Shown here in pieces: positions 1 to 14,040 of a stretch of 64,000 nucleotides of DNA. Each line of letters opens with the position of its first letter. Positions within the stretch are counted from its first letter, which is position 1. A program made the position numbers and the translations under genes. The DNA is taken from positions 22,315,626 to 22,379,625 of the forward strand of contig CM063110.1 of NCBI GenBank assembly GCA_031841125.1, read 5' to 3'. The notes beneath the pieces were generated by a model. It was not told the origin of the DNA and searched no databases. It worked only from the letters and a program-made list of their open reading frames with translations. This stretch comes from Acanthococcus lagerstroemiae. Taxonomy: Eukaryota; Arthropoda; Insecta; Hemiptera; Eriococcidae.

Positions 1-3000
1 TATTTTACTGAGTATGAAACTTCTAAAAATTCTTTCACGCATGTGAAGAAAAAAATAATGCAACCGCTATGAATGTACCGTTTCTCTCTCTCCCCCAACT
101 CCTTCATGAAATCTCCTTATGAGCAGAACGCAATAAATAATTGTATTGATTATGAGTACCTTACTTGAGCGAAATATAAAATCACCTGATCGCCAAGTCC
201 GTTTAGCTAGACATTTCTTGTGTAATATTTTGAATCTCCATATCTCCATTATGCTGTTTCAAATACCGGCGGTACGGGGCGAGGGGAGGGGATTGACCCT
301 CTCTTAACGCAGTCAAGAAGAGCGTTTCAGAATGTACTTTAGCTAACTGATTTCAGCAATAAGATGCCGGGATATGTGTTGTAGCGACCACTAACAACCC
401 CCCGCCTCTCCTAAGGACTGAGACCTTCCTACGCTGGTGGCAATGTACGAAAAATGAACGGACATTAAAGTAATTATTAGTAGTGCCTTAAAACACAGTT
501 CTTACACATTTTGTAATTGAACGTACCGAACAAAAGATAAAGCCACTTGAAAATTTTGGCCTTCCTACTCTTCTGGCTGTACCGACCGATTTTGCTGGAA
601 TTCAGTAGAGCTATATCTCCAATGATACTTGGTCCAAATGAATATTTCAAATAATCCGTGCATTCTTTGTCGACTCATTCATTAGTTTAATTTTTTCATG
701 ATATACCTAGAAAAGTTTACCCTCCTCTCTCCCGCAGTTGGCTTAAAATTAATGAGTGATAAATCATCTAAAAACTCTGTAAATGTATCTTTTCTTACGC
801 CATTCTCTCCCCGTCCATCCCACCCCAAATGGAAATGTGGCATATGAACTGGCTGGAAAAACATCAAGTTTCTAATTGGAAATTTGGGTGAGTTTTAGGT
901 TTTCGTCCAAAATTAATATGTATATTGTAAAGAAGACAAATCCTGATGCGTTGTTTTCTCCCTTTTTTTAATCTCGAAAATGTTACGTTTCTTGATTCAA
1001 AACTCAATATCATCGTTTCTGTTCTCGTCGAGTAAAAATTTAGTTAAAATTTTAACAAGAAACTTTTTTTTTCTATCTTTTCCAGTTTAAATTTGAGCAC
1101 AATTATGACTAGAATCTCTTATTTAGCTTATTCCGACATTCACGCTAAATTTTATAGATTTGCTGTTGTTATTATACGTGCAACATTTAAATATCCCCCC
1201 CCCCCCGAGACTTCTTCTTTACGCTACTGATCCTGGAATCTGATGAAGGAGAAAGGTGAACTGAAGAAATTGTTTTTATGGTCTGAACGATCAACATAAC
1301 TATTTGGTCCTTAGTTACTCTTAATGGGGGGAAAAATTCATATTTTCGGTTGGCATATCCCTTAGATTAGTTTCAAAGGAAAAAAGAAATCTACAAAGTT
1401 TGAGCAAAATCGGTGAAGGGTAACGTATGCCGCATGGGGTTTGAATTTCTTATGGGAATTACCATTGATTTTCGAAATTTGAACTTCAATTGAGGGAGAT
1501 GCTCACCATACGAGTCTGAAAATAATAATTTTCTGTCTCCAATTGGAGTTTTCAGGGTCTCTGAATCTCTTCCTGAAATGTTCTTCTTCGTTCTCCACAA
1601 GGGGCTGATTTTATTTTCAATTATTTAAATTTTGAACTAGGGTTTTTGGATCACTTTTATTTCATTTTTAGAGTTATTCACTTCCTTTCCTTGTCCTTTT
1701 TTGGCTCCCCATAGAGCTAATCTTCAACTGTTTTAATTTCTACGTTCTTTATGTCTGAACAAAGGTTTTCAGGATTGCTGTCTCGAATCTACTATACTAC
1801 TCACGTTACATAGCTGTGAAAAAGAAACTTAAAATGGCATTCAGTGTTGAAGAGCTGCAACTATAAAAATCTTGATGGAATTAAGAGATAAAATAGCACG
1901 ATTTCCTACGTATGATGAACGTGAAGGATTGAAAAAAAGGAGAAAAGTACCCCGGAGATGACTTCAGCGATCCAGAAACCCCTGATTTAGACATCAAAAA
2001 CGTGAAAATTGGAATAATTAAAGATTAGCCCTCTGTGTAGTCCAAAAGGTAAGGAAGAGGGAGAAAAGAACTCGCTAAATGGACTCAGTGACCTGAAAAA
2101 TCCTTATTCAGACTTATATGAGTGGAAATTGGAAAAATTGAAATAATCAAAAATAGCTCCCTGTAAAGCCTAAAGGGAGGAGAAGAAATGTGAAAAAAAG
2201 ACCGAGAAATGGAGTCCGCGACCTTAAAAACATAAATTTGAGAAAGAAAATAATTTTAAAGCTCATATGGGGGGGGGCTCCCCTCGACTGAAGAGCTAAT
2301 TCCAAAAATTGATTTTTTCCCCCATAAGACCTCCTTGAGACACGGGTCACTCCTTCGCCGAATTTGTTTTTGTTTTTTTGTTTTGTTTTTGTTTTTCTAA
2401 TATTTAGAACTGATATAGTTGAGGTAATGCTCGAAAGGGCGGATTCCAGGGCTCGGGTTGAGAACAAATTAGAAAAATAAGCAGTAGATGGTACGACAAT
2501 CGAAAATCAAAAATTGAAAAATAGTGACCGTCCTTAATAAATACGTCTGGTGCAGATATATGGAGGTGATAAGGGTGGCAATATAGAGAAAAGCTGGAAT
2601 CAAAAATGCTTCAAAAATTTCGACGTATTAAAGACTTACAAACTCTAGCCTAGAGTCTAGAAGAGTCTGAGAAAATCCTAAACAAGTATGAAGAATCTCG
2701 AAAACCATAAACGAGTCTTGAAAAGTTGTAGCGAGTTTAGAGTGGGCAAATTAGCAATGTCAGGTGCTCAGTCGGCAAATCCATGTAAATTATTTTGGCT
2801 TAGCAGTTGAAAAATTTTCAATTTTTTCACTTCACAATTGGAAAATTTTTTATTCTCACCCCCTTAGTGAATTCGCTTCGCTATGGCCCTAATATTTTGC
2901 TGGTTTCAGGCTTCGTTTTGAGCGATAGCCGAAGATGGTTACTTTTGACAACGTCTGTCCTTCAATTTTATAATAATTTCGCGTACTTTTCTCTTCCGTT

Positions 3001-6000
3001 GGACATTGTAGTATCGTCTTCAAAAGGTACTTTCAATTTGTCAGAAGTGTTAATTTATTCATTAACCGGATAAGTTCCAGGAATTCGTTGTAGAATGTAT
3101 TTCGCACCCTGCCCATCTTTTCATTCGGCTGTTAAATGCAAGCCCTCTGTACTTCTGTTTTGTTTACCGAATTCGCATGGGAGAATTACCAAGTCGTATG
3201 CAAATTAAATCATTGGCACGCGTGAGCAAAACCAACAATAAAACATAATATTATAAGTGCACGTATTTATCATTTTAATTACAATTTCTTGCCATCGTAA
3301 TTTTTTTTAGACCTAATAAACAAACCAAGGGCTCTTCTAATATAAAAACTGTAAACTTTATGAGCGCTATAAAAGTAGGAAACCATTAATATTTTTTTAA
3401 ACGAGGGAAGTAGCAGATTCCCCCCCCCCGGTTTTAACAAAGGAAATTGTAACTTGATTACACGTAAAATGGTATATGACCGGGGTCCAAATGAATTCCA
3501 CATGTCTGCAAACTGCGTTGAAATTAAGCATACAATATAAATACATATAATGTATTTGGTGGTAATCTCGACTATCTTGACCTTAAGAAGTGGACCATTA
3601 CTCTCACTCTGATTCTGGTGTCAGGAGCAATATTATTATTTAAGTTGCTCTGACACTTCCTGGTTTCTCAAAATTTCTTTCAACTCCATAATTCCATATT
3701 GTCCTTGTACCCCTTGATTCATTTCATTAGCGGATGATTTTTGTCTTCTAACGTGTCATCTGATGAACACAGGACCAAGAAGGATCTTGAATTTTGAAAT
3801 GCTAAAGTCTAGTTCCTTAAGGGTTCAAACAAATTCTCCCCCTTCGCGCCTAATCTAGTGCCAGGGAGAAGCCTACCAACATGGGCATGTTAAATTGTAG
3901 GTATAAGAACACGAACTAATTATCGAAATAGAAGTTTCCTGGGTGTCTGACTGTAAATGTTCCGTCAAATCATCGATTTAGTTCCGACTTCACTACCAAA
4001 ACAGAGTTTCCGGTGCCGGGGGTGCGGTGTCTCAGGGGCCACTTTGGCATGCGTGCATCGCCATACGTCCCACCATACCAACTACCAAAACAGAAATTTT
4101 ACCCTTTTGTATGAACGAAGTTGACTTGACAAATCAAAGTATAAAAGCCTGTTAGAAATTTTACGCCAAGTAAATTAAAAATACTTTGAGAAAATCTGAA
4201 TTTTCTCTCTTTTCCCGCCAGACACTAGGTCGTAAGAGGAATTGTAACGAGCGAAATCGAATCAGTCTAAACAGTTACGAACAATATTGGAATAGGTCTG
4301 CTTTTTGCTAACTTCGAACATCAAATTTTTGATCTGGCCCCAATTTAAGCCTCTAAAATTTAAGTTTACGATTTCTCAGTTTTCGCAGAGTCATCTTCAC
4401 GAACGTCATCACGACGCTTGAGCGAAGTGAAATTACAAAATCGTTAAGGGAAAATCGAGAACTCATTCACTGGATCGCAGAATGCAACTTGATATAATAG
4501 ACAATTTTAAATTGAATAGAAAATTGAAAACTATCAAAATAAAGATTATTTTAGTCGGATTGTATTTTGATTATTGTATCAAATGTTTAACCTGACTCCG
4601 ATTTGAGTTCCGAAAATTCAGTTTTTCACACGAAGCATAACATTATTTTTAGATTCTAACTGGTTTAGTAAAGTTGGGTAAATTATATCTAATTTGAAAA
4701 CAGAACTCCACGGAAACTCCTTATAATTTCTTTCTTTAACTTCTGAAGTATGAAATTTCTATCATCTTGATATCTTCCATTTAATGAATTGCCCTTTAGG
4801 AGATTTCTTTCTTTAACAGAGTTTTTTTCTTTTTTCTTGATAACTTACATTCGTACCAAGAGTTTCTGAGGCTTGGGTGAAGATGCCATCTAAAGTAGAA
4901 GAATCAGTTTTTGTTTCAACTGTGAATAAAGAAATATTTCTTCATTGTAAAATTTGGATTTAGGGGTCCCAAGTCCGCAGGACCTATTTTAATGGGCAGT
5001 ACCGCCTAGTTTGGGCAGTACCAAAAATTTGTTGGGTAGGTTTTATTTGAAATTTTGTTATGTTTTTTGGGACCAAAAAATTTTACAACATTGGAAATAT
5101 TCCATCTTCAATGCTTGGGCAACTTCGACGAAATAGACCCCTTGCCAATCCGAGACTGAATACCTAAGAATATTATACAATAACATATTTTAATGTGTTG
5201 GTTCCTGGATTCTTGAAGTCGAGTCAATCTTACCCACCTCAAGTTGTGTTTTGACTTGCTGTGAGGCAAACGGAAAAAATTAAAATTTTTCGCTACGACT
5301 TTTTGATTTTGTTGTCTCTATTTTCCCAACAATGCACTGATGTACACCAAAAATTTTCCATTTTAAATTGAAAAATTGAAAAAACTGTGCAGTGAGATTT
5401 GGATTTCAAGGATTCAACTCATTAAGGTTCGCAATAAAAATTTGACGTAATGATTTGAAATGACTGAAAATCTCAATTTAGATTTTTTTTCTGCACCGCT
5501 TTTCCAGGTTCAGTCGATTTTGATCGTTTTACGTTGTCTTCGAAAACAGAATAAGGCGACGGAGAAAGAAATTCTTCTTTTTATAAATTTGTATTCCATT
5601 CTACATTGGTTTCTCGATGATGTATATGAAAATAACTTTGAATTTAAAAGCAAAAGTATTATAATTTTCCATCCATTGCAAGGAGTAGGTTTTGAAGATC
5701 TGTGAATAATGCAAAGTTTAATGGGATATTCGAACAAAATGACCTAAAGTACTCCTATTTTGACATACTAATTCGCCAGGTTAAGTCAGTTTTGCCTCAT
5801 CTCAAGAGTGAAAAAATTCAGTTTTTAGTGGGGAGGGGGGGGGGAGAGATTCGTATTCGATTGAAAACTTATGGCAATCTTCGAAATCAACGACTTAAAA
5901 ACACTTATTTTGATAATTTGAGGCCAAAAACTACTGTAGCTAATCTGAAGAATAGAATTTTCATTTTGGGGTCTCTATAGCAAAGATGAATCTAGAAAAA

Positions 6001-6600
6001 ATTGGTAGACCCACAGCCTCTTTTTGGGACAGAACAGATTTTATGATCTAGCAAGAAACAGAATTTTGCTATTTCAAGATCCTGCTTCATTCTTGTCTCA
6101 GCTGCTTACATTACGGAATTAAAGTGTATCGTTGCAGAAGAATAGATATGGTAGAGGTGTCTAATATGAACTACTTCCCTAATATGACCCCCTCCCCTAA
6201 ATTTCAAACACTAATAGCGCTACCTGGCGGAAAAAAGATTGAGGTAGTTTGTGATGACGAAGTAACTGTCTGACGAAAAATCTGTGGCCAAGAAGCCAAA
6301 CAGAGGCGAGATAGAAGAGATGAATGGAATTCCAGAAATGAAAAGTGTTTGTTCAGTTCCACGAAACCTCACTGAAAATGTACTCATATGAAGTTTCTTG
6401 CAATGTGCTATGCTATTATATTAAAAAGAAGGTGAAGACTAGTGCTTTCAGGTCATATATTGAACGAAACAGTTATTTACGAAACTTGAGGTAAGTTCAA
6501 ATAAATATTTCTTAATATGGACCACCTATGGGATTCCTTCATAAAATAACGAATTACAAGAATTTTTGTGTACTGGATTTACATTTTGGTTATTTTGGAG
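1..6600. other. Non-coding, repeat-rich stretch
   Basis: I see no supportable gene. Open frames are short and have no recognisable motif. From about 4,200 to 5,960 there are loosely repeated phrases of the type 'ccccaatttgagttcc...aaattcag', resembling those at 55.7-56.5 kb, so this is probably a decayed tandem or dispersed repeat. Poly-C runs occur at 1,195-1,206 and 3,421-3,429. Confidence 0.6.
2425..2485 (+). repeat. SINE 3'-end fragment
   Basis: The phrase 'ctcgaaagggcggattccagg' and the following 'ctcgggttgagaacaa' match, with a few substitutions, the tail of the full SINE at 23,701-23,916. The tRNA-like head is absent, so this is a truncated copy. The assignment rests only on similarity within the window. 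Confidence 0.6.
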
Positions 6601-6662
6601 TGAATTCCTAATAAATAGACTATTGAAAGATGTCATCACGAAAGTAGTGGGATTGTGACGCT

Positions 6663-6999
6663 ATGGAGTCAGCTATCCGGGCTGTACACGCCCAGGAAAC
6701 GGGTTATTTACGAGCTGCCAAGGCGTATTCAGTTTCTTTAACGACTCGATCAAAAAAGATTGGTGACGATATTTCGTAACTAGGTGAGTTAATGTAAATA
6801 ATTCACCCATTGATTCATTGATGATAATGTGAAGCTTACAATATCCTGTATTTATTTGTGATTGCAGAAAATTGAAACCTGTGATATAGATGTTTCGTTG
6901 GGAAGGAAACCATATCAGTCTTACATGGTTTTGAAGAGAACTTGTAGAGAATACTGTTTCGACATGGACAAGATGTTCTTTTGGAGTTCATTTTGTTGA
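6663..6999 (+). pseudogene. pogo-like (psq HTH) transposase remnant
   Basis: Two fragments in the same orientation. The first (6,663-6,779, 38 codons and a stop) reads 'AIRAVHAQETGYLRAAKAYS', the pattern of the psq/CENP-B-type helix-turn-helix at the N-terminus of pogo-like DDE transposases and genes derived from them. The second (6,868-6,999) contains 'SLGRKP' and 'EYCFDMDKMFFW', matching the segment that normally follows the HTH ('LGRKP..LveycL.M...FFG'). A GTGAGT at 6,783 and a TTGCAG at 6,862-6,867 bracket the gap like an intron, but stops (TAG just upstream of the first fragment, TAA, TGA) show it is broken. DDE residues are not present. Confidence 0.6.
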
Positions 7000-9040
7000 G
7001 GATACGCACGGTGGAAGCTGGATCTGGATACAGTGCATTAAATTTTGGGCATGGAGCCATGAAATGTGTGACGCGGTTATTGAAGAATACAGTAACAAAA
7101 AGAAATATATTTGTTCCTCGTGTTTAAAATTGACCATTTTTTCCCCTTCAAAAAATCAGGAAAAATACGAATTTTTGTTTTTAGTTCTTCAAATTTAGGA
7201 TTATGGTAGCAAAATGTACTTCTAAGTTTCCTTTGCAATTATTTCCTGACCCCCCCCCCTCCCATCTTCATTTTATAGCGGAAAAACAGAATGTGATCTA
7301 TTAGGCTTCTATACCTTAAGGTTATCTCTGCTTGTTCTGATTTTTCGATTGGACCACTCGGTTCCAATTCTTACCTCTCCCCACCTAAATTAGGATTGGA
7401 TTATCCACAGGAAAGAAACAAAAAAAGGAAGGCAATCATCAGATTCTTAACTTCCCCCACTCATTCCGTCCAGACGCCTCTGGTTGTATGAAACCAAAAC
7501 ACTATTTCAGTATCCCAAATATGCCTATGCTTTCGCGCGGTCAACAGAAAAAAATTTACCCCACCATCCCCTCTCGTGTTTGGTTCAAGACCAAACGGCT
7601 GATTTTTTTTTTTTAAATAATTAATCAATATGAGTATTTGTAGGTAGTTTTTCTTGCTGTCAAGTGCATTCCATTAACGCATGAAAAATAGAAGTTATAT
7701 CGAGCCGTCGAGAATTTCCAGTTCCATTACCTATTAGAAAACTAGACTCGAATGAACAACAGTAAATATCGGTACTGGTCCGGGGAAAACGTATATTTAC
7801 CATTTACTAGCCGGATAATATTTAGCTAAGTCGCCCTGCCCTTGAAGATGCGCTACTTTGTTGAATTAGTAGGCCATTGATCCACCTGTGATCCACCCAT
7901 CGAGTAACAAGCGGAAATTTTTCTATTCGATTTCATTTTAATAGTTGCAGCGAATAGCTTGTTTCCGTTCTTCCTGTCTTGCTTCGCTAGCGGATTCAAA
8001 TTAAGAGAATATCAAATATTAGGTACTTCCAATTAACGAGCAGGGAAAATGACCGCAGCTATGTATACATTATCGCTAGTCATTGCTCATAATTAAATAG
8101 GATATTTATCGACCATTGTGATACTAAAGGACGGTGGTTACGGTCAAGTTTGTTCAAATTGATCAGTAAGTTGTTCCTAGTGGGCAATGCGAAAATTAGA
8201 CACGTTGGAACATAATAAAAATTATAATATTAAATGAGATCGTTTACTGGTCTCATTTCTGGAACATGCGGTTTACAGTTCTGTCGAGGTTGCTACCCAC
8301 CTATTTATTATTTCACTTTCTCATCGCAAAATTTAGTTAGTATTCATTCTCAATAGCAATTTCAGTCTGAAAATTTAAAATTGTGGTAGGTGCAGATAGG
8401 TAGCAGATCAGCACTTTCTTTGACGATACAATAAACGAGAAAACTGTTTTACAAACCCATGCTGATATTTTAGGTATACCATATTGTAATTTTATCCAAG
8501 CTTGAACTAGGAAATTTTCTGATTAGTACGTACTTATAGTACCTATTTATATATGTTTTCATGTGAACTTTAACTGACTGGTATACTTATGCATCGTACA
8601 CGTAAATAAGCTGAAACCACGAAATTTGGTTCGCCTATTATATTAAAACTTGCATGGACACCTGTAAACTCTTCACGCTTACTGATGGTCTAAGCAGTTA
8701 TATTCAGTTATTGTAAGATGCAGTGGGTACCCGACGAAGAATGTCTGGCAATGCTCAGTGGTTTCACTGCCACAACCACTAGCTATTAATGTAGAATTGT
8801 GTAAAGTATATGCAGTGTCAAAGTTGAAAAATTCTTAGTAACAGCCAACTCGAGGACTGCCAGTCTCACTGTTGAAGTGTTTCAATTGTCTTACTGCTAG
8901 TTCACTGCCAATAAAGTCAACCATACTGCCACATGTATACTACCGCCTCCACTGTTAGTTCTCACCCTTCCAACACTGACATTTAAAAGGCGACAATACT
9001 GCCACACTTATACTTTAAAAAGTTACATAAGTAAAAGGAA
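7000..9040. other. No gene seen
   Basis: AT-rich sequence with short random open frames. There is a poly-C run at 7,251-7,260 and a short inverted repeat around 7,579-7,600. No splice-supported coding region or transposon terminus was recognised. Confidence 0.5.
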
Positions 9041-9044
9041 ATAG

Positions 9045-9760
9045 ATGTACACAACAGATTTTACATCTACAAACATCTTTCTTTATGCGACTATTTCATA
9101 TTTGTTAATACTAAGCTCTGTTCCCCCTCGATTTTCTGGGAATTTCTCCACTTCTTTCTATCCTTTTGGTTTCCCTTTCCCAGATCAGCCCCATTATTTT
9201 TCTATCTCATACCTCCATCCGGTGGTGCTTGGTCTACCTCTAGTGCGTTTACTCTCCCTTGATGTCCGTTCCATTAATTCCCGTGTCCATCTCCCTTTTT
9301 GTCTTGCTGTGTCCCGCATGTTTCCCTTTTAGTTTTTTGATGGTATATCCGATATCTTTTAACCTTTAATCCTTTTTAATTGATATTCCCAGTTTTTGCC
9401 TTCTTGATTTCTAATATGCTCCTCTCCATGGCCCTCTAAGTAGTTTAAAGCTTTTCCACACCGGCTTTAGTAGCTGACCAGGTTTGACATCGGTATGTTA
9501 GCATGGGAGGGTCCATATTTTACATTTCAAGTCTCTTGGTATTTTCCCTTCAAACCTATTCTTATTCAATCAACAGTTTTTCCACCCCTTGTTTATTCTT
9601 TTGAAAATTTTGTTTTTGTATAATTATGTTTTTGAAAGTAATGGTTTGTCCCAGATTTTCTATCTGTATTATCATTCCCTCAATCTTAATTTCCTTACTC
9701 TTTTCATTTAATAAGATTTTTGTTTTTTCTGGATTTAGAGATACGTAGATCTGCCTCCCC
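9045..9760 (-). mobile_element. Degenerate non-LTR retrotransposon ORF2 3' end
   Basis: Read on the minus strand, this region contains 'NPEKTKILLNEK' (after the RT palm/thumb) and then 'TYRCQTWSATKAG' followed by 'RAMERSILEIK' with stops between. This is the usual order at the C-terminus of insect endonuclease/reverse-transcriptase ORFs of the RTE/'craniofacial development protein 2-like' type ('YGCQTWSLT...RAMERSMLGI'). Several frameshifts and stops make it a dead copy. The catalytic FADD box was not found, so only the 3' third is left. Confidence 0.7.
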
Positions 9761-9799
9761 CTTATCCTCCTCCTACTTCCGCCCCTGTTCTAGGTCGAA

Positions 9800-10440
9800 C
9801 AGAAAATCTAGTAAAAACAGAAGAGTCATTTAAATTCGATATTTAACGTTTGCTGCCGACTTTCAGATTTTCGAAATGTCTTCCACATTTCAGCTTTGTT
9901 TCAAACTTTTAGATAACGTTCGATACTTAGCTTGAAACTCCGGTTTTTGTTGGTTGTTACCTCATAACTCTTCTCAGACTGAACGGATTTGAGTGATCAA
10001 AAAATCATATGAAAGAAATTGCTTCATTGAGTGTTCTTAGACTAAGATGACCTTTGTAGGTCAAATAGTTCGTGAGTAATGGACAAATGAGTGGAAGAAA
10101 TGCGTGTGAGTAGTGAGGTTGAGTTGGTTGTTACCTCATAACTTTGACTGACTAGTCTGACAGGAGTCCCGGACGCTCCATTTTCAGAAACGAAATTTGA
10201 CTGTCAGTTTGGAGAGGTGGAGAAGAAAAATTTGCCGACAAATATTTTTAAATAGTAAAAATTCGCCGACAAAATTTTTAAAAAAGAATAAATTTGTCGA
10301 TTTTTTAATAGAAATATTTTTTGATTGAAAACAATAAAAAAACAAACAAATATTCACAAAGTTCAAATGAACAGTTTCAAAATTTGCCGACTGCCAAATT
10401 ATTGGGGGATGTTTCAACCCCCCCCCACCTCCCTATAGTT
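9800..10440 (+). repeat. Dispersed repeat family 'TTTGCCGAC', copy 1
   Basis: The segment from 'cgtttgctgccgactttcag' to the poly-C at 10,421 recurs, inverted, at 17,530-17,960, including the 'cgaaatgtcttccacat' phrase and the run of 'ttgccgac' phrases. Parts recur at 19,440-19,500 and 19,850-20,030. No coding capacity is evident. One end carries 'ctatagtttcgcccct'. It is probably a non-autonomous transposon; I could not define its termini. Confidence 0.65.
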
Positions 10441-12659
10441 TCGCCCCTGGAAGGGCTTTCAATCATCAAAATAGAGCTAAACAAGTTTTTCCTTATTTCG
10501 TTCGCAAATTTGTGCGCAGTTTCACTGCTCCCCCCTGACTATTGTGTCACTCACAACATTTCTGGAGGAACTGTTCGTATATTGGGGAAGGAGGCTGAGC
10601 ATACCCAAGTCCCTATTTCCGTGTGCTTATGATCTATGCTCAGATTGATTAGGTTACTTTTACCCTTGAAACATGGTTGATATAAATATCGATAGTTTTG
10701 CGTTGACATTCGAAATCCATCGTCCCTTATATGACACTGCAATTGAGGTTTAATTGGGTACAGAATTCGATACAACATGTCAATTTCGATTCTTGAATTA
10801 AATTCTACGTCGAAGTCGATACACACTATTCGTTACAAAAGTCAATGTCACCATGCTGAATTAAAATGTATATCAAATTCTGTATCAAATTAGACCACAA
10901 TGGTATCGAAAAAGTGACGGATTTCGCGTAACATTTGTTTCAGAAGGCTACTTGACGTCTTGAAGATTGATATTGAAGGCAATAACAAAAATAGGGTAGT
11001 CTCGGGGCAAAAGTTGGACGTACACAATGTTCAGGTAAAACGTGAACTAGGTGCAGCGCTCTCAAATAGGTACAATATTTGATTAAAATTTTTTATCACA
11101 GTAGAAGATATCCCAAATTGTTATTTTCTCATAAAATTCAGGTCTGTTTTCATTTAAAAAAAACAAAAAAAAACACAACAGTATATCCTGAAACAAAAAT
11201 TTCCTTGCTGTGCTTGAAAAGAAAGGAAAATTCTGAAACACAAAAATGTTAGTATTTTCAAGGTCTATACATACAGTCAATTCTCCAATGTTTTCACATT
11301 ATTGAGTAGCAAAGTTCATTAACTTTCCATACAGGTCTTGAAAGTTGTGAAATAATAACTTAAAAATAAAAATGAGCGATATGAAATGTAGGGGGCAAAA
11401 TGTAAACAATGCTGGGGTAAAAGATGAACAGTTTTGGGGCAAAAAGTAGGTATACGTGTAATTATTCGTATCAGTGTTACATTTTGTTGCGTTGAGGAAT
11501 TTTTCATGTTTATTCTTCGACAGCAACGTTTAAAATAGTTTAGAAACTTATTGGTATACACTGTATTTTATTTCCTCACAACGTTTAGGCACAAAAGGAG
11601 ATTGTAAAATTTTTTCCTTACAGCTTATGTTGTAGCATTGAAAATGTGCGTATGCTTTTTACCTCAGGTTCGCCTTTTGCCTCATATCATGGGGTAATAA
11701 GCGAACAGGAAGACTGGTATGCGCGAGATCTCCTGATCTATTAATCCAAAATGAGCAAGAAGGTCCCACGCTACATTGATACACCTATCAGAGTAAAAAA
11801 AAATAGCTCTAAGTAAAAAAATTCATAAAAATACATTTCTTGTCCGAATTTTGCCCCGGACCACCCTATTACGCGGTCAACTGGTCAACTGAACAGTTTA
11901 TTTTGCGTTTCATTTCAAATTTGATGTTTCGACTTCTATATGATTGATGAATCAAGATGTGACATCACCATGTAAAATTTTATTTCTGCAAAGTACATTC
12001 TGTCTTGAACAATTAAAATGCCAATTCATGAATACAAAGAATAATATTATGAAGAACCGATTCAATTTGCAAGAATTCACAGAATTATTATACAGCCATT
12101 AAACTGAACTCAATTCAGTAAGTTCTGTCTTTCTTTGATTTAGAATTGCTCAATATATGAAATCATACCACCGGGAGGTGTTTATCCAGATAGATAAGAA
12201 GGGACTCAAAACAAAAAGTAGCTATAGTATTTAAAGTACGTTTTCACAGTAGTTATCAATTTGCTGGAATTACCTGTATTAACTAGTTAGAGATTTTTAA
12301 ACCTCGAGTCCCTACTTTAGTACGTTTAAATAATTTTTAAAAGAAAAACAAGAATGGCAGTATCACGATCCCCCAAAGTAAATAACATAAATACGATGCG
12401 AAACAGCTCTCTCATTGGTCTGAATTGAAAGTAAAACAGGAGGATTATTTTCCTATCGCAATTCATGCATCGATACGTTCATAATAATGAAGAAGTTAAC
12501 CAGGTATAAGTACTAATTGCAGCGATCAAGAATGAGTCAACAGTGTCCAGTATTGCCACATAAAACAATTAGACATCAAAAATGAATGTTAACTCAATGA
12601 ATGTACATAAAAAATGATATCGAACCCAAAAAGTACAATATATAAAAAAAATTATCACA

Positions 12660-12721
<62 letters not shown>

Positions 12722-13190
12722 TAATTATACGCAAAAACTAGAATCACAAATTCCCGAAATAATAAACATACAGGGTAGTTTTACGAAAAATCTTTGAACG
12801 AATAGATTGAAATAGAACTAGTAATCAGTAACTCGCCGAGATTTTCTAAACATTTGTATTTTATTTTATTTTTTCACTTTTTAAATTCACCATTTAGCTA
12901 GAAGGTCCATAGTTTTGTGAAAAAATCACTCCACTCGTATTCTAAAGTTATTTCCTCACAAAACGATGGACTCATGTCCACCTCTATTTATCTTTCATGA
13001 CCCAGATTTCTGAGGATGAATTCTGTTGAAGACGCTTTCTTATTTCTATTTCAATTGATTCAATTTACAGCATATCTGTATGAAGAGAGGGAAAGATCAC
13101 CTTACAATATCCACAAGAATATGATGAATACATCATATTGAAAATGGAAAATTATAGACTATTCAGGATATTGGAATACATATTGTACAT
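10440..13190. other. No gene; degenerate 'GGGGCAAAA' phrases and a microsatellite
   Basis: Phrases such as 'ggggcaaaagttggac' (about 11,006), 'gggggcaaaatgtaaac' (11,391) and 'ggggcaaaaagtagg' (11,434) recur loosely to about 11,870, suggesting a decayed repeat. No open frame here looks coding. Confidence 0.5.
12661..12718. repeat. (TAA)n microsatellite
   Basis: About 19 uninterrupted copies of a TAA/ATA trinucleotide. Confidence 0.95.
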
Positions 13191-13192
13191 TG

Positions 13193-13331
13193 GGGCCGTC
13201 CATCCTACAGAGAGCGTTGCAATCTGCCATTGTTATAAAAGTTATGAAAAGGTGAACCTTTTTGTCAACCCCTTTTTGCTGGTGCCAAAAACATTCCTCT
13301 TTTCACCTGCGATACTAGCGCTGGACGGCCC
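13193..13331. mobile_element. Possible 139-bp MITE
   Basis: Perfect 10-bp inverted ends (GGGCCGTCCA at 13,193; its complement at 13,322-13,331) bracket 119 bp with no coding capacity. No clear target duplication was seen, so the call is tentative. Confidence 0.4.
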
Positions 13332-13702
13332 GAATACGCTAAATTGAACACGAAATATATCCCAGTTTTCAATAGTGTACAAGTATCGAACTTTACATAT
13401 ACAGTCGATTCCGCTTAATTGGGATGCCGTTTAATTGTGACAGCCGTTTGTTAGGGACAAAAGCCAAAGAACAAAATCAAATGTACCCATCTAATGTATT
13501 TTTCATTCTCTTAATTGGGACAAGGTTCCGCTTATTAGGGACATATTACTGCCTGAAAATACAAGAAGGAAACAAAAATCTGAAGCGATAAGACTATTTT
13601 AATGCACATGCATGCATAGACATGTCAGGTTATTTTGATTTTATCAAATGGAATGTGTGCATATGTTCTATTTGTCGGTATATCAAGTGATTTCATAGCA
13701 AA

Positions 13703-13840
13703 ATGTCGCGTAAACGTAACGATTTAACTCTTCAACAGAAAATTGAAATTTTGAATAAAATCAAGGAGAGACCACCTGACACTCCAGTGCGCGAATTAGA
13801 AAAGTTTCTTAATGTGTCAAGAAATGTGTGGAACAGTTAA
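13703..13840 (+). pseudogene. Tigger transposase N-terminal HTH remnant
   Basis: A 45-codon open frame starting MSRKRNDLTLQQKIEILNKI, followed by '..PVRELEKFLNVSRN'. This is the CENP-B-type N-terminal helix-turn-helix that binds the ends of Tigger elements. It stops at 13,838, where it is joined out of frame to the C-terminal remnant; the internal deletion lies around 13,825. The missing middle held the CENP-B second domain and the DDE catalytic core. Confidence 0.85.
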
Positions 13841-14040
13841 GACTTTATTTTATGCAGGAGGGCAATGAAGAAAGTCCAGCAGCAGAACTTGATGTTTGTG
13901 CTGATTTTATCCGGCGTCAGACCTTCAAAAATTTGCACCAAAGCAAATTAGATAGTTTTTTTTGCAGTGATGTCATTATATCCATTACACGATCTGTAAT
14001 AATGTATATTATACATATCCTATTTGTACAACAAAAAAAA
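13828..14040 (+). pseudogene. Tigger transposase C-terminal remnant
   Basis: In the +1 frame relative to the HTH remnant, 'EQLRLYFMQEGNEES' followed by 'ALD/ELDVCADFIRRQ' and 'LDSFF' matches the tail of Tigger transposases ('..LrlyfmqeGNe..p...L......f........LDsFF'). The frame then runs on past the usual stop. It lies inside the TIR-bounded element and has no catalytic residues. Confidence 0.75.

Noticed and set aside
9045..9332. 95-codon plus-strand ORF
   Set aside because: Antisense to a recognisable degenerate retrotransposon C-terminus.
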